Origin: JBCCFW01 sp039029535
GTDB taxonomy: Bacteria; Acidobacteriota; JBCCFW01
DNA: 51,648 nt
NCBI GenBank assembly: GCA_039029535.1
Contig: JBCCFW010000032.1
Coordinates: 1 to 51,648, forward strand
Direction of reading: 5' to 3'
Under the pieces are notes generated by a model. It had not been told where the DNA came from, made no database searches, and saw only the letters and a list, made by a program, of their open reading frames with translations. Below are positions 26,574 through 35,285 of the stretch, piece by piece; position 1 is the first letter of the stretch, and the number at the start of each line of letters is the position of its first letter. Both the position numbers and the translations under genes were made by a program.

Positions 26574-29423
26574 TTGCGACCGCGCCGATCCCTGACCGAC
26601 ACTCGCCGCTTGAGGACGAGGGGTCGAGGCCGTGGGAGCCGGCAGGAGGATGAAGCGGGGCCCTGGCCTCGCTTCCGGGAGGCCCTTGCGGTCCTCGACT
26701 CGCGGAAGACGCACCGAGCGCTGCGGCTGCTTCATGCGCTGATCGAGGACCACCCGACCTTTCCTTGGGCGTATCCGCGGCTCGTGTTGACCTACCACGG
26801 GCGAGGCGAGCTCCCCGCCGCCACCCGCTGGCTCGACGAACGACTCGAGCACGACCCCGGCGACGCGTACGCCCACTGGGCCCGCGGGCTTCTCGCCTTC
26901 TGGACCTTCGACCAGACGACGGCTCGCAGCGCGATGGAGCGAGCCGTGGAGCTCGATCCGGAGCTCACGGCCGCCGCCGCCGATCTCGGGCTGCTGGAAA
27001 GCGTCTTCGGGGGGGGCCTTGGGGAGAAGCGGCTCGAAGACGCGCTCGCACGCTGGCAAGACGAAGACGAGTGGGGCGTGGCGGCAGCCTCTCACACGCT
27101 GGGGACGCTCACGCGACAGCGGCATGACCTCGCCACCGCGATGACTCACTACGAAGCGGCCCTGTCGCTCCGTCAACGCCTCGGCGACACCTTCGGTGAG
27201 CTGGCCACGCGGATGGCTCTCGGAGGGCTCGACTTTCGCGTCTTCGACCTCGAGGGCGCCCTCGCCCACTTCCAGGCTGCTCTCGCACTCCAGGAACGGA
27301 TCGGCGACCGCCTGCTGCGCTGGAACATCCTGGCCAACATCGGCACCGTGCAGACCAAGGCCGGAGACCTCGAGGTCGCCGAGACGACCCTGCGTCGCGC
27401 GCTCGGGGCTGCCCGGCAGAACGGGACCCTTGAGGGTCAGGCGCTCGTGCTCGGTGATCTCGCCATCGTCGCCGGTCTCTCCGGTCGTGCCCGCCTTGGT
27501 CAGCAGCGGGTCGAGCGTGCTCGCGGCTTGGGGACGCTCGGCCCCGCCCTGACCGCCTCGCTGTCGCGAATTCACGGCTGGCTGTTGCTTGAGCGAGGGC
27601 GTCACCAGGAGGCCCGAGCCTCCCTCGACGACGCGTTGAGCACCTGCCACGAGGCCGGCCTCCAGGAAGAGGAGATCCACGTCCGCTACGAGCTGGCGAA
27701 GCTCGCTCTCGCGATGGATCAGCCAGCGACCGCGCTCGACCACGCGGAGGCCAGCATCGAACTCTCCGCTCGCCTGATCCCCGGGAGCGGCCCGTTCATC
27801 GAGGAGCTTCGGCCCCGCCTCCACCGGGCGGAGGCCCTCCGGGCGCTCGAGAAGCCCACTCCGGCCTGGGACGAGCTCCAGTCGATCCTGGGCGACCTGG
27901 ACGTCCTGCTCGGGCGCCATGGTCGCAGCGACCACCAGCTCGGCATCCTCGAGACCGTGCGCGACGCCTTCGCTCAGGCGGTCCGGCTCGTCCTCGACGA
28001 GCCCGAGGCCTGCGGAAGCACGCGGCCCGCAGAGACCTCGCTCGTCCTCGCCGACGCCTCTCGAGCCCGTGTTCTCAACCAGCTCCTGACCCGTCGTCAC
28101 CGCCGAGCACCCGACGATCGCGAGCGCCGTCTCGTCGGGGCCGCTCTCCGCGAGATCAACGCCGCGGCCCTGCGCACCCCGGACGACGCTCGGCTCCAGG
28201 CACGTCAGCAGGAGCTCCAGGACCGCCTGGCCGAGCTGCTCCGCCGAGAAGAGTCCCGAAGCCACCAGGGCAGCTCACCCGCACTTCCCGACCTCGATCC
28301 AAAGCGACTCCAGAGCGCCCTGCCACCGAACACGGCACTGCTGAGTTTCTTCGTGAGCCCCCGGCGCAGCCACGCCTGGCTGGTCACCCGAGACGGCCTC
28401 GAGGTCCGAACTCTCACCCCGACGACCCGCTCCCTCGAGCGGGCGGTCACGCAGCACGTGGCCAGCTTCCGACAGGCCACGGCGAGCAGCGACCTCGGTC
28501 TTCTACTCGATGAATTCGATCCGCTCCTCGCTCGGCGCCTGCACCGCTGGCTCGTCGGTCCATTCGAGAAGCAGCTCGTGGGCATCGACGAGCTCGTCGT
28601 CGTGCCCGACGGCGTCCTCCACTACCTGCCCTTCGAGACCCTGGTCACCGAGCTCGACGCGGAGCCGGAGGCCGTTGCGCACTGGACCCGCTGTCGCTAC
28701 CTCGTCGAGCGCTTCGTGCTCCGGCTCGCGCCCTCCCTGCACACGCTGCAGGCCCGTCGTCGTCGCCCGGAGCGCGATGGCGTGCTCGCCCTCGGTGCCC
28801 CCGTCGCCGACGCCTTCCCTCCCCTCCCCGCCAGCAAGCGGGAGCTCGACGTGGTGGCCACCACCCACGAGGGAACCTGTCGGCTCGCCGCTCGCGAGGC
28901 CACCGTGGCCGCCTACCGGGAGCACGCCGGCTCGAAGCGTCTTCTCCACCTCGCCACGCACGCACTCACCGACGATCTCAGGCCCGACTCCTCCGGCCTG
29001 GTCCTCTCCTCACCCGACCACGAACACGGCGAGCTCCTTCACGCCCACGAGATCGCCGCGTGTCCACTGGCCGCCGAGCTCGTCGTGCTCAGCGGCTGCC
29101 AGACTGGCACGGGTCGCCTCCGTCGGGCCGAGGGCTTCCTGAGCCTGGCGCGGGCCTTCCTGCTTGCCGGCGCCGAGTCGGCCCTGGTCAGCCTCTGGAA
29201 CGCACACGACGCGACGACCCTCCAGTGGATGGCCGACTTCCACGAGGGACTGTCGGACGACCAGCCCGCCGCGGTCGCTGCCACGCACGCAAAGCGGGCG
29301 GCCCTGGCAGCGAGCCGTCGTGGCGACGATCCGCTGCGGGGCCACCCGCTGTTCTGGGCGGCGTTCGTCCTCGTGGACACCGCCGCCCTCCGACCGACCG
29401 CGACCGCTCACGCGCGCGGTTAG
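26574..29423 (+). CDS. TPR-CHAT caspase-like protease, module 1
   Basis: Up to 949 residues; the true start is uncertain. The frame opens with a TTG at 26574, 4 bases after the MITE. The first 35 residues are Arg-rich and look non-coding; good similarity to the paralogue at 32354 begins only near EDEAGPWPRFREAL (about 26655). N-terminal TPR repeats (residues about 35-500) lead to a CHAT domain (about 590-940) with the catalytic His in LHLATHALTDD and Cys in VVLSGCQTGTGRL, plus the SALVSLWNAHD and HPLFWAAFVL blocks. CHAT proteins are clan CD peptidases related to caspase and separase. The order sigma, anti-sigma, CHAT on one strand suggests a protease that acts on the sigma/anti-sigma pair (inference). 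It is convergent with the next gene, with a 7-base gap. Confidence 0.87.
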   Translation: MRPRRSLTDTRRLRTRGRGRGSRQEDEAGPWPRFREALAVLDSRKTHRALRLLHALIEDHPTFPWAYPRLVLTYHGRGELPAATRWLDERLEHDPGDAYAHWARGLLAFWTFDQTTARSAMERAVELDPELTAAAADLGLLESVFGGGLGEKRLEDALARWQDEDEWGVAAASHTLGTLTRQRHDLATAMTHYEAALSLRQRLGDTFGELATRMALGGLDFRVFDLEGALAHFQAALALQERIGDRLLRWNILANIGTVQTKAGDLEVAETTLRRALGAARQNGTLEGQALVLGDLAIVAGLSGRARLGQQRVERARGLGTLGPALTASLSRIHGWLLLERGRHQEARASLDDALSTCHEAGLQEEEIHVRYELAKLALAMDQPATALDHAEASIELSARLIPGSGPFIEELRPRLHRAEALRALEKPTPAWDELQSILGDLDVLLGRHGRSDHQLGILETVRDAFAQAVRLVLDEPEACGSTRPAETSLVLADASRARVLNQLLTRRHRRAPDDRERRLVGAALREINAAALRTPDDARLQARQQELQDRLAELLRREESRSHQGSSPALPDLDPKRLQSALPPNTALLSFFVSPRRSHAWLVTRDGLEVRTLTPTTRSLERAVTQHVASFRQATASSDLGLLLDEFDPLLARRLHRWLVGPFEKQLVGIDELVVVPDGVLHYLPFETLVTELDAEPEAVAHWTRCRYLVERFVLRLAPSLHTLQARRRRPERDGVLALGAPVADAFPPLPASKRELDVVATTHEGTCRLAAREATVAAYREHAGSKRLLHLATHALTDDLRPDSSGLVLSSPDHEHGELLHAHEIAACPLAAELVVLSGCQTGTGRLRRAEGFLSLARAFLLAGAESALVSLWNAHDATTLQWMADFHEGLSDDQPAAVAATHAKRAALAASRRGDDPLRGHPLFWAAFVLVDTAALRPTATAHARG

Positions 29424-29430
29424 CCTCGGC

Positions 29431-30738
29431 TCACGGGCACGGCCCACCGAGCTCCAGCCGCAGGCCGCCGAAACGCTCCTTGTTCAGGATGTAGTCCTCG
29501 GTCTCGCCACACTCGAAGCATGTCGGAACCCAGCTCGGGGTGTTCGAAAGGTTCGGGTTGGTCCCGTTACTGCCGTCCCAGCAAGCACCGTCCATGCGAT
29601 CCGCGACCTTCTCGGCCGTCAGCGTGACCCGGACACGGAAGTCGCCCGAGAGCACCGGCACGGTGAGCCCCTCCGCAGCGAGGTCAATGGGCACCACGTG
29701 CGAGCTGCCCAGCCCCATGATCTCGTGGTCTTCCAGAACCCATTCGGAGCACGTCGACCAGTCGAGTGACTGATCGAGATCGATGAGAACGTTGAGGAAG
29801 AGGCCCTGCTGGCTCGGGCAGCTGTCAAGGTCGGACGGAGTGGTGACGCGGATCTTGAGCGTGTCTCCGTCGAGCTCCACGCCATCGTCCTCACCATCCC
29901 CATCGTCGAAGAGAAGCCAGAACGTGTTGGAACAGCCCGCGTTGGTCGGGTCGTCCGCGTCGGGCGAGAACGCGGTGGCCAAGTCCAGGTCGCTCTCCTC
30001 GCTCTCGTAGACGCCGAGGACGGGGAAGCCCTGGGCGGGAGTGAGGATCTTGGGACCCCAGTCGACGCCTTCGCCCGGCGCGGTCAGGCAATGATCGATG
30101 GCCGGGAACGAACCGCCGTGGACGATGGGCGCGTCGCCGAAGTCGCGGCGGCCGAACAGGGAGTCGGCGATGAGCAGCCCCGTCACCGGTCCGTCGTCGA
30201 CGTGCTCCTCCAGCCGCCCTGTCGGATCGGAGATCACGGCCCGGATGGCGAAGTCCTTGCCTTGGATGCCAGTGGGGTCCGTACGAAGAATGCTCTCCAT
30301 GAACTCGGGGTTCTCGAAGGTCACCGGCCGTGCGGGCAGGCCCGCACCGGTGAAGCGGTGCTCGATGGCGACTTGTTTCGTCTCACCTGGTGCGACGTCG
30401 AAGCCCGCGATCACGACGCGCCAGCCGGTGCGTGTCGCCTCAACGGACTGGCTCGAGCCCTCCGGCTGAATGCGGACCGAGCCGAAGGCGGACCCCGCGG
30501 AGACCTCGAGCTCGGCGGTGAGATCGGCGGCCACCACGTCCCCAGTGTTGCGGACGTCGAGGCGAGAGATGATGCGATCACCGACCACGAGGACCGTGCC
30601 GTTGGGATCGATCGTGGTGAGAGTCGACTGCGAGAGATCGGCGGTGAGGCGCCCCCGCGGCGACCGCGCGAGGGTCGTGGCGGCGACGAGGATCAGGCAC
30701 GAGGCCCAAAGAACTCGGGTGGAAGACGGTCGGTTCAT
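29431..30738 (-). CDS. Secreted GEVED-domain protein
   Basis: 435 residues from the ATG at 30738, chosen because a signal peptide starts there (MNRPSSTRVLWASCLILVAA) and AGGAG lies 9 bases upstream; the frame is open 24 codons further. Residues about 35-150 resemble an Ig-like or DUF11-like domain for envelope proteins (VLVVGDRIISRLDVRNTGD...GETKQVAIEHRF). The middle has the GEVED pattern: RRDFGDAP...DDGDGEDDGVE...CGETEDY. Seven or more Cys in the last half probably form disulphides. The protein is presumably extracellular; no enzymatic motif is seen. It lies between the two sigma-CHAT modules with no obvious link to them. Confidence 0.75.
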   Translation of the reverse strand: MNRPSSTRVLWASCLILVAATTLARSPRGRLTADLSQSTLTTIDPNGTVLVVGDRIISRLDVRNTGDVVAADLTAELEVSAGSAFGSVRIQPEGSSQSVEATRTGWRVVIAGFDVAPGETKQVAIEHRFTGAGLPARPVTFENPEFMESILRTDPTGIQGKDFAIRAVISDPTGRLEEHVDDGPVTGLLIADSLFGRRDFGDAPIVHGGSFPAIDHCLTAPGEGVDWGPKILTPAQGFPVLGVYESEESDLDLATAFSPDADDPTNAGCSNTFWLLFDDGDGEDDGVELDGDTLKIRVTTPSDLDSCPSQQGLFLNVLIDLDQSLDWSTCSEWVLEDHEIMGLGSSHVVPIDLAAEGLTVPVLSGDFRVRVTLTAEKVADRMDGACWDGSNGTNPNLSNTPSWVPTCFECGETEDYILNKERFGGLRLELGGPCP

Positions 30739-30870
30739 TGCTGTAGCTCCTGGTGTTGATGGGTCCGGACTCAGGGTCACGGCAGCCTTCGGGTCAGGCC
30801 CGAAGACCAAGCTCCGAAGGAAGCAACCCCGGCCCGGCCAGGAACTGACAACCCGTGCCGAAAAAAAATC

Positions 30871-31575
30871 TCAGGCCGAGGAGGGCCGATCGTCAAGGAG
30901 GGCCTCGAGCTCGTCCCAGCGGAGCAGCCACTCGCGGGCCTCATCTCCCTGACTCCCCTCCCGCGAGGCCAGGGTCTCCAGCGACTTCCGGGCCGTCTCG
31001 CGGTCGCCATCGGCCACCTGGGCCAGGGCCTCCAGCCAGGCGGGCCCCCACGCCCGGGGCATGTCCTTGCGCGCGACCTTCAGGTGCCGTCGGGCCGTCT
31101 CGGGTCGACCCTCCCGTAGCTCCAGGGCGCCGAGGTAGTAGGCCGCCAGGGACCTCCTGTCCCCGTCGTCCAGGGCCTCCTCGAGATGCCGCGCGGCGAG
31201 CTCGTGATCACCCCGCTCGTAGGCGGCCATGCCCTCGGCGAAGCGATCGCTGCCCTCGGCGCTCCGAACGGTGCCGAACGCCTCGTAGGACGGCATCTCG
31301 AAGCAGAGGAACTCCCGGACCCCGTCGGCCAGGCGCCGCAGGCTCTCGGCCACGCGGCCGACCGCGGTGGTCGTCTCGGCCCTCCGGACGGCCTCGACCT
31401 CGCAGAGACAGTCGTCACAGGCGAGCAGGTGCGTGCGGACCCGCGCGACGACCGCCGGCTCGGCCATCCCCAGCGCGTGCGCTGCCAGCTCGTCGTGCTC
31501 GGGGCAGTCCACGGCCGTCGCCTGTTGGTGCAGGCGTCGAGCGACGGTGCCGAGGAGCTCGTCGAAGTTCGTCAT
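30871..31575 (-). CDS. Zinc-finger anti-sigma factor with TPR-like C-terminus, module 2
   Basis: 234 residues, paralogue of the 25725-26408 protein. The zinc-binding motif is HLLACDDC (Hx3Cx2C) after CPEHDELAAHALGM. The shared block EFLCFEMPSYEAFGTVR matches SFEIPTYQPLGAVR of module 1. TPR-type repeats follow (RFAEGMAAYERGDHELAARHLEEAL, SLAAYYLGALELREGRPETARRHLK). There is no membrane span. The start ATG overlaps the sigma stop by 4 bases (ATGA), as in module 1. Role: cytoplasmic inhibitor of the adjacent sigma factor, by family and by position. Confidence 0.8.
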   Translation of the reverse strand: MTNFDELLGTVARRLHQQATAVDCPEHDELAAHALGMAEPAVVARVRTHLLACDDCLCEVEAVRRAETTTAVGRVAESLRRLADGVREFLCFEMPSYEAFGTVRSAEGSDRFAEGMAAYERGDHELAARHLEEALDDGDRRSLAAYYLGALELREGRPETARRHLKVARKDMPRAWGPAWLEALAQVADGDRETARKSLETLASREGSQGDEAREWLLRWDELEALLDDRPSSA

Positions 31576-32312
31576 GCCTCTCCCTCCCGCTCGGTCGGCT
31601 CCTCGTCACGGAGCCGCTCGCGGAGCCGTCGACGCAGGCGGCTCAGCCGCTGCTGGACGGCGTTCGTCCCGAGGCCGAGGTCGGCACCGATCGAGGCCGC
31701 CTTGAGACCCTCGGCGTGGAACTTGATGAAGATACGCCGATCGAGCTCACCCAGCCCTCGGAGCTCCTCCATCAGCCGCTGGACGTCTTCCTGGGCGGCG
31801 ACCTCCTCGTCCGGCTGACGTGGCGGCGGAGGCAGGGGCGTGTCCTGAGTCGCGGCGCTGCGACGACCGAGACGTCGGTGATGGTCGGCCAGCAGCGAGC
31901 GCAGCATCGCGTAGAGGTAAGCGCGGAACGAGGTCGTCCACTGGAAGCGCTCGGCCACCCGGTGCCGGAGCAGACGCTCGCAGAAGACCTGCGCGAGGTC
32001 CTCTTCTTCTCCGTCGGTCACCCCCCGGGCGCGGAGGTAACGACCCGCACGTCGAAGCCAGGCCTGGAAGAACTCCTCCTGGGCTCTCTCGTCACCCGAG
32101 CAGGCCTGGAGGAACGACTGCCAGTCGCGGTAGTCCTCGAGGACGTGCTCCCAGGCTGCCGCGGAGCTCCCACCGGTGCGACGACGCCAGAGACGGGCGA
32201 AGTCGTGCAAGGCCTCGCGGTGCACGGACTCCACGCCCTCGGATTCGCACAGCTCTGCGAACCCGGGCTCGAGCTCGCGCCCCGCTGACTCCTCGTTCTC
32301 GTCGCGACTCAT
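31572..32312 (-). CDS. ECF-type sigma factor, module 2
   Basis: 246 residues from the ATG at 32312 (MSRDENEESAGRE); a TTG at 32324 is an alternative start. Layout is as in module 1: an N-terminal extension with YRDWQSFLQACSGDERAQ, region 2 (FFQAWLRRAGRYLRARGVTDGEEEDLAQVFCERLLRHRVAERFQWTTSFRAYLYAMLRSLLADH) and a region 4 helix-turn-helix (LDRRIFIKFHAEGLKAASIGADLGLGTNAVQQRLSRLRRRL). It is divergent from TPR-CHAT gene 2, with only 41 bases between the start codons, so the two promoters must overlap or interleave. The module therefore has the same three genes as module 1, but with the CHAT gene turned around. Confidence 0.87.
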   Translation of the reverse strand: MSRDENEESAGRELEPGFAELCESEGVESVHREALHDFARLWRRRTGGSSAAAWEHVLEDYRDWQSFLQACSGDERAQEEFFQAWLRRAGRYLRARGVTDGEEEDLAQVFCERLLRHRVAERFQWTTSFRAYLYAMLRSLLADHHRRLGRRSAATQDTPLPPPPRQPDEEVAAQEDVQRLMEELRGLGELDRRIFIKFHAEGLKAASIGADLGLGTNAVQQRLSRLRRRLRERLRDEEPTEREGEA

Positions 32313-32353
32313 CTCTCCCCGCAACCCCGCCGAGATCGTAGCCTGACTCGCTC

Positions 32354-35197
32354 ATGACCATTCATCGTTCGATCTCACGCTCCGCAGCCAGCCCCCGAGA
32401 GGACTCGTCCGACGAGCTGCTCCGCCTCGCGGTGGAGGATCTCGACGCCGGTCGCGCGCTGCGGGCCCGACGTCGACTCGCGTCGCTGATCGCAGCGGAC
32501 CAGGCCGGCTCACGTGCCTGGCACTCCTGGCTTCGCACGCATCAAGTCCGCAACGACCTCCCCGCCGCGCTCGACGAGCTCGACCGCCTGGAGGCCGAGT
32601 GGCCGGACTCGGCGCTCGTCGCCTACGCCCGCGGCCACGCCCAGCGGAGACTCTCGGCACTTCCCGCCGCCGTCGAGAGCTTCCGCGTCGCCCTCGCACG
32701 CGACCCGGGCTGTCATCTCGCGGCGGGCGAGCTCGGCTTCGTCGAGCATTGCCTCGGCCTGGACGGTGGCCGTGAGCGGATCGAGGCCGCCCTCGATGGA
32801 GAACGCGCTGACGGTCACGCTTGGGGAGAGGGCGCCGCGCTCAACTCGCTGGCCAACGTCGCCTGGCGGCTGGGCGAGTTCGCCTGGGCGCGCGAGCTCT
32901 ACGAGGCCGCCCTGGTGATCTTCCGCGAGCTGCCCGACGGCGGCGGGCAGGCCAGCGTTCTCGCCAACCTCGGCACCATCCACTACCGCCTCTTCGACTT
33001 CGCTGCCGCCCGACGCTGCTATGAAGAAGCCGCCGCGCACTACCAGGCCTGCGGCGATCACTTCGGCGCGTGGAACGTCATCGGCAACCTCGGCTTCGAG
33101 GCCTACCACTTCAAGGACATGCGGGCCGCCCGGACCCACCTCCGTCACGCCCTGCGTCTCGAGCGCAAGCTCGACCCGTTGCAACTCGCACCCTCCGCTC
33201 TCGCCGGCATGGCGCAAGTCTCCAACTTCCTCGGCCGTCACGAGCGTGCCGACGAGCTCTACGCCCAGGTCCTCGCCGATCGCAGCACGCCGCCGCACGT
33301 TCGCATCGGCTGTCTCCAGGCACGGGGAGGCTTGGCGCGTCAGGCCGGCGACCTCGAAGCCGAGGGTCGCTGGCTGGAGGCGGCGCTGCGCCTCGCCCGA
33401 AAGCGCGGGGACCGCGAGCGCGAGATCCACGTGCGCCTGTCGCTGGCCGAGCGGGCGCTGCTGCGGACGGACCGCCCACGCTCGGCCCTCGCTCAAGCAT
33501 GCCGGGCCGTCGCGTTGGCCCAAGAGCTGAGCGCCGGTCTCTCCGCACCGTACTTCCGCGCCGTCGACGCCCAGCTCGAGCTCGCGCAGGCCGAGGCCGC
33601 TCTCGGTCGGGTGGCCGCCGCCTGGGAGAGCAACCTCGTCGGTCTCGATCTCACCGACCGACTCTTCGTGCGTCAGGCCCAGCCCGACTTGCAGGCCGGG
33701 CTCATCGAGCTGGTCCGCGGTCTCATCGAGGGAGCGGTCGAGCTCACCGCGTCGCCGGAGTTCGCTCGTGTCACCGGCCTCGACCCCGACCGCGCGGGTC
33801 TCGAGATCGCCGAGCGCGGTCGGGCTCGCGTCCTGCGCCAGCTCCTGTTGGGAAGCACCGGCACCGCCGAGCTGCCGACATCGCTCCGACGTCGCAAGGA
33901 GAGCGCCGAGAAGACCCTGCGCCGCCTCCACGCCCGGCGTCTCTCCGCACGTACTCCCGCGGCTCGGAAACGTCTCGACACGCCCCTAGAAGAGGCCAAG
34001 CGACGGCTCGAGGACACCCTCCGGGCTTGCGACGCACACCACGCGGCTGGTGAAGCGGAGCGGCTCGACCTCGACCGCTTGCAGGCCGGCATTCCCGAGA
34101 ACACCGCGGTGGTCGCGTATCTCGTCGGCGAGCGCGAGTCGGTGGCGTGGGTGCTCCGCCACGACCGGCTGACGACCGTGCGCCTGCCCGTCGACCGCGA
34201 CCGCCTCGGCCGTTGGCTGACGACCCTGCTCGCGCCGCTGCGCTCGGTCGACGCGAGCACTCCCCTCGCCTTGCTCACCGAGCGACATCGGATGGACCTG
34301 GCCCACCGTCTCTACCGGGTGCTGGTGGCACCGCTGCAAGACGAGCTCGAGACGGCGGACCATCTCGTCGTCGTGCCGGACGGGCTGCTCCACGAGCTGC
34401 CCTTCGAGCTCCTCACGCCCGATCGCTGTCCGGACGAGCACGACCCCGGAGACTGCTGGCGTCGTCATCGTTACCTGGTCGAGCGCTGGACCGTGCAGAC
34501 CTCACCTTCGCTGGCGTTGATCGGTCGCCGTCAGCGGTCGGGTCGCCGTGCGAGCAAGGGTCTCCTCGTGGTCGCCGCCGACCAGGGCGTGCGCGTGCCG
34601 ACGACCGGCGAGGAGCTGCCACCCCTGCCGGCCGCAGCCCGCGAGTCGAAGGCCATCGCGCGAGACACCGACGATGCCGAGCTGCTCCTCGGGGACGACG
34701 CGACCAAGCCCGCCCTGGTCGCCGCGGCTCCGCATCATCGTCAGGTGCATGTCATCGCGCACGCCGTGCTCGACGAACGCGCCCCGGACCTCTCCGGCAT
34801 CGTGCTGGCCGACGACGGCGACTCCGATGTCGATCCGGTGTTGCGGGCCCACGAGATCGCCGGCCTGCGCCTGGCGGCGGAGCTGGTCGTGCTGAGCGCC
34901 TGTCGCAGCGGCGCCGGTGAGCTGCGCACTGGTGAAGGCTTGCTCGGCCTGCGCCGGGCCTTCCAGCGCGCGGGAGCCGCGGCGACCATCGCGAGCCTTT
35001 GGAACGCCAGCGACGAGGTCGGTCGGCTGCTCTTCCCCCGCTTTCACCGTGCGCTCGGCCGCGGCGCCTCGCGGGCCGAGGCGTTGGCGGAGGTCAAGCG
35101 AGCGCTCATCGCACGAGGCCGGGAGAAGGGCGACGTGGTGCCGGGTCACCCGGCCTGCTGGGCGACGCACGTGTTGCAGGACGACCGACTCGACTGA
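32354..35197 (+). CDS. TPR-CHAT caspase-like protease, module 2
   Basis: 947 residues from the ATG at 32354 (MTIHRSISRSAASPRED). TPR-type helices span about 20-480 (AALDELDRLEAEWPDSALVA, NLGTIHYRLFDFAAARRCYEEAA, NLGFEAYHFKDMRAARTHLRHAL). A coiled segment at about 510-570 (RRRKESAEKTLRRLHARRLS) precedes the CHAT domain (about 590-940). The catalytic His is probably in VHVIAHAVLDERAPDLSG and the Cys in VVLSACRSGAGEL; the usual SLWN block is present (ATIASLWNASD), as is HPACWATHVL at the end. Compared with module 1, the His motif reads IAHAVLD instead of LATHALTD. It is divergent from sigma/anti-sigma genes of the same kind as in module 1. It is probably a cytoplasmic protease activated through its TPR part. 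Confidence 0.87.
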   Translation: MTIHRSISRSAASPREDSSDELLRLAVEDLDAGRALRARRRLASLIAADQAGSRAWHSWLRTHQVRNDLPAALDELDRLEAEWPDSALVAYARGHAQRRLSALPAAVESFRVALARDPGCHLAAGELGFVEHCLGLDGGRERIEAALDGERADGHAWGEGAALNSLANVAWRLGEFAWARELYEAALVIFRELPDGGGQASVLANLGTIHYRLFDFAAARRCYEEAAAHYQACGDHFGAWNVIGNLGFEAYHFKDMRAARTHLRHALRLERKLDPLQLAPSALAGMAQVSNFLGRHERADELYAQVLADRSTPPHVRIGCLQARGGLARQAGDLEAEGRWLEAALRLARKRGDREREIHVRLSLAERALLRTDRPRSALAQACRAVALAQELSAGLSAPYFRAVDAQLELAQAEAALGRVAAAWESNLVGLDLTDRLFVRQAQPDLQAGLIELVRGLIEGAVELTASPEFARVTGLDPDRAGLEIAERGRARVLRQLLLGSTGTAELPTSLRRRKESAEKTLRRLHARRLSARTPAARKRLDTPLEEAKRRLEDTLRACDAHHAAGEAERLDLDRLQAGIPENTAVVAYLVGERESVAWVLRHDRLTTVRLPVDRDRLGRWLTTLLAPLRSVDASTPLALLTERHRMDLAHRLYRVLVAPLQDELETADHLVVVPDGLLHELPFELLTPDRCPDEHDPGDCWRRHRYLVERWTVQTSPSLALIGRRQRSGRRASKGLLVVAADQGVRVPTTGEELPPLPAAARESKAIARDTDDAELLLGDDATKPALVAAAPHHRQVHVIAHAVLDERAPDLSGIVLADDGDSDVDPVLRAHEIAGLRLAAELVVLSACRSGAGELRTGEGLLGLRRAFQRAGAAATIASLWNASDEVGRLLFPRFHRALGRGASRAEALAEVKRALIARGREKGDVVPGHPACWATHVLQDDRLD

Positions 35198-35221
35198 GGC
35201 GCTGCGTGTCAGGTCCGGCCA

Positions 35222-35245
35222 GACGCCTGATTTGTCTCAGGTGTC
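35222..35245. other. Short inverted repeat after the TPR-CHAT gene 2
   Basis: GACGCCTGA (35222-35230) pairs with TCAGGTGTC (35237-35245) around a 6-base loop, with one wobble pair. It lies 24 bases past the CHAT stop and about 40 before the next start. It could be a weak terminator or an operator; there is no T-run. Confidence 0.35.
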
Positions 35246-35285
35246 GCCGCCACCCATGCCGGCGCGGCTCCCCAGGAGGAAGTCC

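Noticed and set aside
24982..35197. Type III-E CRISPR (Craspase) locus
   Set aside because: TPR-CHAT and sigma genes are present, but there is no gRAMP/Cas7-11 gene, no Csx30/Csx31-like gene that I recognise and no repeat-spacer array.
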